Part shown: in pieces, positions 56,765 to 64,000 of the stretch | Numbering within the stretch: the first letter of the stretch is position 1 | Layout of the letters: the number at the start of each line of letters is the position of its first letter | Assembly: GCA_963675135.1 (NCBI GenBank) | Contig: OY776133.1 | Location: 44,113,494 to 44,177,493, forward strand | Source: Galeopsis tetrahit | Taxonomy: Eukaryota > Streptophyta > Magnoliopsida > Lamiales > Lamiaceae | Length of the DNA: 64,000 nt | Direction: 5' to 3' | Position numbers and translations under genes: made by a program | The notes under the pieces: generated by a model | Database searches by the model: none | What the model was told of the DNA's origin: nothing | What the model saw: the letters and a program-made list of their open reading frames with translations, nothing else

Positions 56765-58136
56765 ATGGCAAGAGAAGGAAACCCTCTCGTGGTTAGTCGT
56801 GTGATTGGTGATGTTCTCGACCCCTTCTCGGCTACCATCGAGCTTCGACTTTTCGCTGGTGATCAATTTATCGGCAATGGCTATAGGGTGAGACCGTCTC
56901 AGGTTGCCGCCTGCCCTAGAGTTGAGATTAGAGGACACGATTTTCGGACAACTTATACTCTCGTAAGCATATGATTGTACTTTTTTTTTAAAGCAAAAAA
57001 TGCATTAAATGAGAGTAAAAGAGGTATTCAACCCTTACTCAAAATTATATTAATTATATTACTATAATTAATTTTACAGTACTAGAACATTTTGTGTGTA
57101 TACAAATATAATATTATTGACTACAATTTTCTTTTAATTTGTAGGTTATGGTTGACGCTGATTTTCCAAGTCCTGCAAATCCATGCAATCGAGAGTATTT
57201 GCACTGGTATCTATATATCCTTAATTCTCTTTTTAATAATAACAATATGATAAATTAAGAAGCAACTATATTTGTTAAAAAATAGAGTGTAATTAATTAA
57301 TAATTACGAGTATAAAATTTGGTGGTGATAGAATGAAAAGAAACATTAGTCTTTGCAATAGAATTGATCATCACGATTTAAATTGGAAATGTTATCATTA
57401 GCAACTAATTTAATTATTTATTTATATCCCACTTATCCAATATTATTATGTTTATTTAATTATGAATTTGTAAATTGAAAATATAGGTTGGTCAGTGACA
57501 TCCCCGAAAGTACTGGACCTTCTTTCGGTGAGCCATTTTAATTATGATTCGTATATATAATGTATATACTAATTAATATACAGATAAATAATACTCTAAA
57601 ATATAATATTTCTAAATAATACTCTAATTTTGTTTTTGTCTTTTTTTTTTTTTTGTTATTAAAGAGTACTGATCACTTAATAAGGGTTTGCTAGCTCTCT
57701 TAAGTCTTAATAGAAGTATTTTTTTTGTTATTATAACATATAAAAAAAATAGAAGTAATGACATATATCCATGGAAAACAAGTTCCTAATACACCCTACC
57801 TTGCTCTTTTAATATCATTAATTTTGTTCCTAAAACATGATTACGTACAAAAAAATAGGTAAAATAAAATTAAATAAAGTGTATAATGATGAAAGTGGTG
57901 CAGGGAATGAAGTCGTGAGATATGAGGCCCCCGAGCCGTCGATGGGCATCCACCGTGTTGTTCTGGTGGTGTTCCAACAATCTGTAAGGCGTCTGATGGT
58001 GTGTGCTCCGGAGTTGCGCCAAAATTTCAACATCAGGCAATTTTCTCAGGACTACATGCTTGGATCTCCAGTTGCAGCTTTGTATTTTAATTGCCATAGA
58101 GAAAGCGGCACCGGAGGTCGTAGACCATGCCCATAA
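56765..58136 (+). CDS. FT-like: FLOWERING LOCUS T-like PEBP protein, four exons
   Basis: Exons 56,765-56,962, 57,145-57,206, 57,487-57,527 and 57,904-58,136; all introns are GT-AG. Exons 2 and 3 are 62 and 41 nt, the exact sizes conserved in plant FT/TFL1 genes. The product is 177 residues (FT is about 175). Motifs: NPLVVSRVIGDVLDPF, RPSQVAACPRVEI, TTYTLVMVDADFPSP (the usual DPDxP is DADFP), NREYLHWLVSDIP, PSMGIHRVV (GIHR intact), LRQNFN, GSPVAALYFNC and a basic tail. Tyr in REYLHW (FT Tyr85) and Gln in RQN (FT Gln140) mark it as FT-type rather than TFL1-type. The external loop reads MVCAPELRQN where FT has TVYAPGWRQN, with one extra residue just before it. FT proteins move from leaf to shoot apex and act with 14-3-3 and FD; the altered loop suggests changed activity (inference). 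Confidence 0.93.
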
Positions 58137-58447
58137 AAACTATTGCAGCATTTCAAATATGAATATATATTCCGTGGAATTAAGCTTCTATATATATAGA
58201 AGCCAGAATAATTAATAAAATGTTTATGTATTTCGATTGTAGTGTTATTTATATGTGTAATAAAAAAGAATTGTGAACCAGGCTCATGAAAAAAGTTTTA
58301 CGTTTCAGTAAATTTGAAGAATAATTTATAAACTAAACATCTTTTTTGAACTCTTAATTCATGTATATATTTAAATGAGACTGTGAATTTATTATCAATT
58401 ATAAAAAATTGAAGTGATCAAACATGGAACAATAAGTGGCAGCAACG

Positions 58448-59372
58448 AAAATATATATTTAATTAATTGGTTGGAATATATATTTAATAAAACAATATCG
58501 ATTTCAATCTACATGGATTATAATTGGATGGAATATATACCTTGAATTCATGGGAAAAAAAAGCCATATAAAGTGGATATTCTAATTGGTATAATCATTC
58601 CTCTCTTATAATTATTATTTTTTTAATATGCATTTTTCTATATATTCTTGTACATCTAATTTAAATTAAAGCGTCGAATTATAATATGCAATAAACGTGT
58701 TTACTAAACCTTTTGACTCATAGATTCTCCATCCACTTGGCATCCATACTCGCTCAAGTTATTGTTTATTCTCACTATATTGGTATCTAAATGAGTTTAG
58801 TTTCTACTATTCTGGATTTATTGGAGTTGGATTTAATTTCTACTACATTATTTTCTTAAATAGTGAAATAATCACCGTTAGTGTTGTTGTTTTGTCTCTT
58901 TAGCAGCAGCACAAAGTTTTTTGGCATTATTCATAGAGTTTTTCTTTCAGTTAATGCAATCCCTCACTAATAGTTACTACAGTACTTGAATGTTACCCAT
59001 TTTGGGAATTTCCTTTTTTACCATACTCGTTATTTCTCTCAATTTTTTTTTTACATATCTAATAAAACATTTTAAATATCTCGTAGAACATTATTGTTGG
59101 CCCTGAATTGAACTAAACCATATAAGAAATGTAGAAAATCTAGTTAATTTAATCATACAGCCTCTTCAATGCCTTCAACTTCTGCTCAGAGCACATAAAC
59201 CTAACATACATGAATATGATTCCTTTCTTTCTTTTTCCTTTTTTATATAGGAAAGTATAAGATACAAAAAAGAGGCATTTTTTTATTAAGATTCTCATGT
59301 ACTTGATGCTTCCGAGATTGCGACATTAATAAAGAAACAAACTCTCCAAACACATTTCTAGTGATAAGAACG
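58448..59372 (+). repeat. Diverged copies of the FT-like upstream region
   Basis: Three blocks match sequences upstream of the FT-like gene, on the same strand. 58,448-58,590 matches 56,503-56,755 (TTTAATATATATTTAATAAA, TTTCAATCTA, ATTCATGGG.AAAAAAAGCC). 58,684-58,735 matches 56,366-56,420 (ACGTGTTTACTAAA..TTTTGACT). 59,187-59,372 matches 55,809-55,960 (GAATATGATTCCT, TATAGGAA, GATGCTTC..AGATTGC). The order is reversed relative to upstream, and no coding exon follows. Confidence 0.7.
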
Positions 59373-59520
59373 AATCGATCACGAGAAAAATTTATTTTAC
59401 ATCTTGTAACTTAGGCATAATCCAGTTTATATCCTTTAAATTTTCACTTTTTCAATTTACATCCTAAAGTGTCCAATTTACGTCCTTTTCGATCCAATTT
59501 ACATCTTGTTTGTCGAAAAT

Positions 59521-60403
59521 TGGAATTCCGGTCAAATAGTTCAATTTACGTCCTTTAAATTTAAAAATAATAATTAATAATTAAAAAATTATGAAAATCA
59601 AAAAAAAAAAAATCTGAAACCCACATTCAAAATCTAAAAATCTCATTAAAAATTATAAATTGTGTAAAACTAATTTAAAATAAAAAATTCTACAATTCTA
59701 AAAATATGAAAATTTGTAAAAATCTAAAAAACTGAAAAAATGTGTAAATTAAAAATATTTTTTTCCTAAAAATCTCATAAAAATATAAATAAAAAAATTC
59801 TACAATTCTAAAAATCTCATTAAAATGAATTTGAGACGGTTCCACAATCAATCAAGGCGTGGAACTTTCACTCAACCTTGACAGTGAGTTGGAAAATCTC
59901 GTGGGACCCAAAATTTTTAGGAGTTCGAGCAAAACTTTCATGGCGGATGAGTCCGAATCAAATCTATTTTTTAATGAAATTAATATTAATCATTTTTATT
60001 AGATTTTTAGATTTTTTTATTTTTAATCTACACATCTTTAAAAAATTAATGAGATATTTAGACTTTTTTAGAAATTTTAATGATATTTTTGAATTTCTTA
60101 ATATTTAAATTACACATTTTCCGATTTTTTGAATTGTAAATTTTTTAATTTTTAGTATTTCAAAATTTTAAAGTTTTTTATTTTATTTTACCCATTTTAT
60201 AAAATTTATTGAGATTTTTAGAAATTTTAACGAGATATTTTGAATTATATTTTACACATTTTATAGTTTTTAACTTTAATGAGATTTTCAGATTTTTAAT
60301 GATATTTTTAGAATTTTTAATGGAATTTTTAGAAAATTTTAATTATTAAATTTTAATTTTCAAACTTAAAGGAGGTAAATTGGACTATTTGGTCGGAATC
60401 CCA
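59521..60403. mobile_element. Foldback-type element with long inverted arms
   Basis: The left arm starts TGGAATTCCGGTCAAATAGT (59,521) and the right arm ends ACTATTTGGTCGGAATCCCA (60,403). The arms continue inward as AT-rich sequence with TAAAAATCTCATTAAAA-type words opposite AATGAGATTTTTAGA. Directly left, 59,400-59,515 repeats CAATTTACATCCT/CAATTTACGTCCT three to four times. No transposase; about 150 bp of unpaired centre near 59,835-59,985. Confidence 0.6.
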
Positions 60404-60788
60404 ATTTATTCCTCACATTCCAGTGGATTTTATAATGACAAACCACCCTAATTCTTTAAGATTCAAGCTAATTTTATTTAATGATACAAAGAAAGACAAA
60501 ATCCAATATAAATGTACACTTCTGCCCTTATATTATAATTAATTACGAAATTCAAAACATAATTAAATACATTAATCTAAATATGCAAAGTCAAACCGTC
60601 TTAATTTTGGATTAGCTCATAAATTATTTCCCTCGATTCAAGCGCTAGTTTTTTTACATTTAATTTCGAATTTTTAAATGATTTAATTATCCCTCGATTA
60701 TAGTGCTAATTGCAACTAAAAAAACTTTCCTAAAATTCGAGATCATACTTTATGTCTGTCCACATTCATATTTTTATATATTCAATAA
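60404..60788. other. AT-rich intergenic stretch
   Basis: No gene. CCCTCGATT..AGCGCTA and CCCTCGATTATAGTGCTA repeat at about 60,632 and 60,691. Confidence 0.45.
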
Positions 60789-60820
60789 CTAGTATAAGAC
60801 CCGCGTAATACGCGGGTTGA
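60789..60820 (-). mobile_element. Helitron 3' terminus (minus strand)
   Basis: On the minus strand ACCCGCGTATTACGCGGGT is a GC-rich hairpin with a five-base loop. It is followed after a six-base spacer by CTAG, with the next base T: the standard Helitron 3' end and A|T insertion site. The element would extend to higher coordinates. I could not place its TC 5' end, and no Rep/helicase coding sequence is visible, so it is non-autonomous or truncated. Confidence 0.6.
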
Positions 60821-60947
60821 AATAAATTTATATTATATGTTTAATTTAAATTTATTAATTAAAAAAATTAAAACATGTATGTATTTATAAAAATAAATTA
60901 TTTTATTAAAAACAATGAAAATTTTAAATGTTGTATTAATATAGATT

Positions 60948-60979
<32 letters not shown>

Positions 60980-62385
60980 ACAATAATAAAAAAGTAAATT
61001 ATAAATTTATTTATAAAAAAAATTAATATAATAAATTACAAATTGTAAAAAACATTACCTAATTTATTTAAGATAACAAATTTAATAAAAATTTAAGGAA
61101 ATATTTATACTGTAAATATTGTATATTAAAAGAAAATACTCCGTAATATTTTTATTTTTATATTATGTCCGTATGATAAAATACCCACTCCCATAAATTT
61201 CAAAAATTTGATAAGTTTGTTATCTTTTCAATAGATTTTGAGTATTTTAAATTAATACTCCATAGTTATTAGTAATTAATTATTCAATATTAGTTTAAAG
61301 GAATCAAAATAGAAGATTTGAAAAATATATAATATCTCATCTCAAATACCTCTACCCATAATAGAGGGTAGAAGAGAAATTTTAAAAATCAATAAACAAA
61401 AAGTAATTTTAATATTTTTGTATTTTATGTAAATCTTATATTCCTGACCTAAAAATTGTTGTGCACCCTAGTCCATGTTACACTTTTCAATTTTTCTTAC
61501 ACTTTTTTAGTAAATGGTGTTGCACTTTTCAATTATTAAACTGTATAATAATATTTTTAGTCTTAGTGACTTACACTTTTTAGTAATATTGTGTTGTACT
61601 TTTCAGTTTAATAACATACACTTTTCTTTAGATTAGGGTGCAACATGCACTCGAGTGCATACTAGACTTTACGATATAAAATACAAACTCATCACCACAA
61701 TTATTTCTGTTAAAATTTTAAAGTTAGTCAAAACTTTTAAATAACAAAACTTACGGGATTGTAAACAATTTTTTTACAAAATTATAGAAGTATTAATATA
61801 TCTTCTACTAATATTTAAAAAAAAATTAAGGGTTTGCTACATTATAGCAAAAACCGATCATTATTCTATTCAACAACTAAAATATAATTAGAAATTTAGA
61901 ATTCTTGATAGATTTTAAGTTCTAAAACATTTAATTATATATAAACAATATTTTCTTTATGTTTTTGGCATTGAGTTGGTCAAAGTAAATTAATAACCAA
62001 CATGGAAAAATCATAATTACGTCTAAAATAAAATTTATAATCAACATGCAAAAATACATTCAGATGTGAATTGAAAGACACACATTCTACTATTCAATGT
62101 GAGTCTGTTAAAATATTCGAATCTAACCATAGATAACTCAACAAATATATCAAATGAGGAATTAGTCAAATAGAAACATGATTTTTACGAAATTATAGCA
62201 ATTTTATTTTTAATTTTAAAAAAAATATATAAAAATTAAATTATTTAATATATATTAACTACAAATAATTCGATGTCAAATATATTGTTGTTAGGATTAC
62301 TCAACGAAATTTTCCAGAAATAAATTATATATCATAAAAGATAACTCTTCGTTTTAATTATTATAGTGTTGTTAGGACTTTAAAA
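60821..62385. other. AT-rich sequence, probably the Helitron interior and flank
   Basis: No gene. An AT dinucleotide run lies at 60,953-60,979. GTGCACCCTAGTCCATGTTACAC (61,462) and the reverse-complement-like GGGTGCAACATGCACT (61,626) form an imperfect inverted pair about 170 bp apart. Confidence 0.45.
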
Positions 62386-62570
62386 ACTCTACACATACAA
62401 TATCTAAAATATTATATTTAATGTTATTATTTTTATGGTACATACATACACACAAGTCAACTCACTTATTTATTTTTTTATAAAATTATATCTCAAAATT
62501 CTATTTATTATAATATTTTTTAAAAAGAGGGTGAACAGTAAGTATGAAAGTTAAGTTGGGACGGAGGGAG
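62386..62570. mobile_element. Partial Stowaway, same family as 28,894-29,129
   Basis: CATACAATATCTAAAATATT onward matches 28,953-29,129 almost base for base. It ends GGGACGGAGGGAG followed by TA (62,571-62,572). The left about 60 bp including the TIR is diverged or replaced. Confidence 0.78.
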
Positions 62571-63197
62571 TATTGATTTTATCTCTCCGTTTTTAATTAT
62601 TATAAAAAATAAATCATTTTTATAAAAAAATTCAATTTATTATTATTTAATTATTTTTTGGTATTATTCATTGGAATCATATTTTTTTTTTTCAACACTG
62701 GAATATATTCCTTAAATATTGAAGGTATGTGAATATGTAATGAATTGATATTAATTTATTTACATATTGACTTCATCAACAACATAAAAACATCTTTTTA
62801 GTAAATTGATTCTATATTAACATTTTTTGAAACAAAAAATGACGAATTTTGACCATTTAAAAATACACTATATACAAATTTTTTACAATATAAAATCTCC
62901 ATTAAATCCAAACTTGATCGCAATAAAATCTCCATCCTCTAAATTCAAACTCTTGCACTCTTCCCTAAACCCCTTTCTCAATCTCAACTCCAAACAACAA
63001 CGGCAATAAACAAAAAAAAATTGTCAAAAGATATAATAGTGATAAAATGTTTCCAAATATATGATACTATTAAGATTATATCATTTTTTAAAAAATGTTA
63101 TAATAAAAATATATAAAACGTTCAAAAATCAACTAAAAAATTAAAATAACTAAATTTAAAAGTCATTTGAAAAAATAAAGATCAACTAAATCTAAAG
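62571..63197. other. AT-rich intergenic stretch
   Basis: No gene is recognised. The open stretch at 62,827-63,009 is AT-biased and without domains. Confidence 0.45.
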
Positions 63198-64000
63198 GGA
63201 TGTATTCAATTGAGATTCTGTTGGATTTTTTTGCACTTTAAAAAATCAGTGGATTTAGAAAATCCATAGACTCTATGCAGAGTTTGACCGACTTTTTTAT
63301 TGATTTATATGGATTTTTATAGATTTGACAGGATTCTGAAATACACATTTTTTTATTGATTTACATGGATTTCCATAAACTACGCCCCTAAAACCCTAAA
63401 ACCTAGTTCAAAAAAAAATTACTACTTATCATTATTATTCTCATCTTCATTTTCATCACAGTTATACCTCAAACTTATTTTCACATAGTTAGCAATACTA
63501 GTTCTTCATGCATTATCTTAAGTTCTTTGTTGTAGTTGTCTTTGAGAAAGCAATTCTAAATTTTCCTCTTTCATGTCGAGATGTGGTGAATCTTGATCTT
63601 CTTTATATTCGACTGGAAATTTATTAGCGACCTTCTTTCCGAAGAAAGTTATGTAATCCAGCGAACTTGTTAATTGCAATTTGAAAATATCAAAAATTCG
63701 ATTGAATAATTGCGAGTGACGACCTTGATCACCAAAATCTTTTAGATGATATCGAACACCACATTGAAGTCGATTAGATATTATTGACGGTGTCCGATAT
63801 ACTATAATTTTTAAAGAATGAACATAATTTTAAAATACAGAGATGTAATTTTTTTCACGATAATAATGGTGGTGAAGAATCTGTGATGCTTATCAAAGAA
63901 AAATCCGTTGAAATCTCTACTTTTTAGAAGATATTTTTATTAGTGAAATTTATTTATATTTTTGAAAGAGAATCCAACGAAATCCATATAGTATTAAAAT
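63198..64000. mobile_element. Left end of a GGGATGTATT-type transposon, running off the window
   Basis: The start GGGATGTATTCAATTGAGATTC follows TAAA and matches the family at 47,311. The interior repeats TTGATTTATATGGATTTTTA and similar words. GAATCCAACGAAATCCAT at 63,970 may approach the right end (inverted ATTCTGTTGGATTT). A minus-strand open frame lies inside at 63,518-63,825, so the element may be larger than a MITE. Confidence 0.45.
63518..63825 (-). pseudogene. Unrecognised open frame inside the right-end transposon
   Basis: About 100 codons open on the minus strand without a clear start: IISNRLQCGVRYHLKDFGDQ, LFNRIFDIFKLQL, FFGKKVANKFPVEY, then Glu/Gln-rich MKEENLELLSQRQLQQ before TAA (63,518-63,520). 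It is less AT-biased than its surroundings. I do not recognise it; it could be an exon of a transposon-associated DNA-binding protein. Confidence 0.35.

Noticed and set aside
56765..58136. TFL1-type (repressor clade) assignment for the PEBP gene
   Set aside because: Tyr at the FT Tyr85 position and Gln at the Gln140 position are FT-type; TFL1 has His and Asp there.

Overview
This window is nuclear DNA of a flowering plant, almost certainly a eudicot. It is AT-rich and repeat-dominated, with GT-AG introns and the usual plant transposon mix: Ty1/copia LTR elements with an extra ORF after pol (Sirevirus-like), an L1-type LINE, a SINE, Stowaway, Tourist/Harbinger and hAT MITEs, and CACTA and Helitron termini. 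I could not fix the genus. Only two loci look like intact host genes, both on the + strand.

Layout. 1-28,265 is a nest of three copia elements. Copy C (minus strand, 20,644-28,265) was interrupted inside its extra ORF by copy B (7,404-20,643, plus strand). Copy B was in turn interrupted inside its 5' LTR by copy A (1-7,403, plus strand), whose left part lies outside the window. Copy B also carries a Harbinger-like MITE in its RNase H and a 34-bp tandem array. A and B share four AAGGGGGAA polypurine tracts at matching places and a large extra ORF that follows pol. 28,266-34,380 is intergenic and holds a SINE, a Stowaway, a CACTA end, several MITEs and a probable solo LTR. 34,380-37,468 holds a copia integrase fragment and a broken intron-containing coiled-coil gene split by a 743-bp hAT element with a perfect 8-bp duplication. 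38,379-41,880 is a 5'-truncated minus-strand LINE sitting between imperfect inverted arms.

42,301-42,813 is a two-exon gene for a small secreted protein with four CX3CX3C-type cysteine motifs. 42,922-47,480 is intergenic, with MITEs and a hAT transposase (DUF659) fragment. 47,482-54,923 is a decayed minus-strand copia element: extra ORF, a gap, protease and gag, PBS and 5' LTR. It is interrupted by a solo LTR with GAACT duplications and a perfect heat-shock element.

56,765-58,136 is a complete four-exon FT/TFL1-family (PEBP) gene. It has FT-type Tyr85 and Gln140, but all three segment-B positions known to convert a floral promoter into a repressor in sugar beet are changed. Two Stowaway MITEs lie upstream, and diverged copies of its promoter region lie downstream. 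58,600-64,000 is AT-rich intergenic DNA with a foldback element, a Helitron 3' end, a Stowaway relic and the left end of another MITE.

The genes do not form a pathway. The main story is layered retroelement insertion around two small host genes. All calls come from reading the sequence; family names rest on recognised motifs, not on searches.
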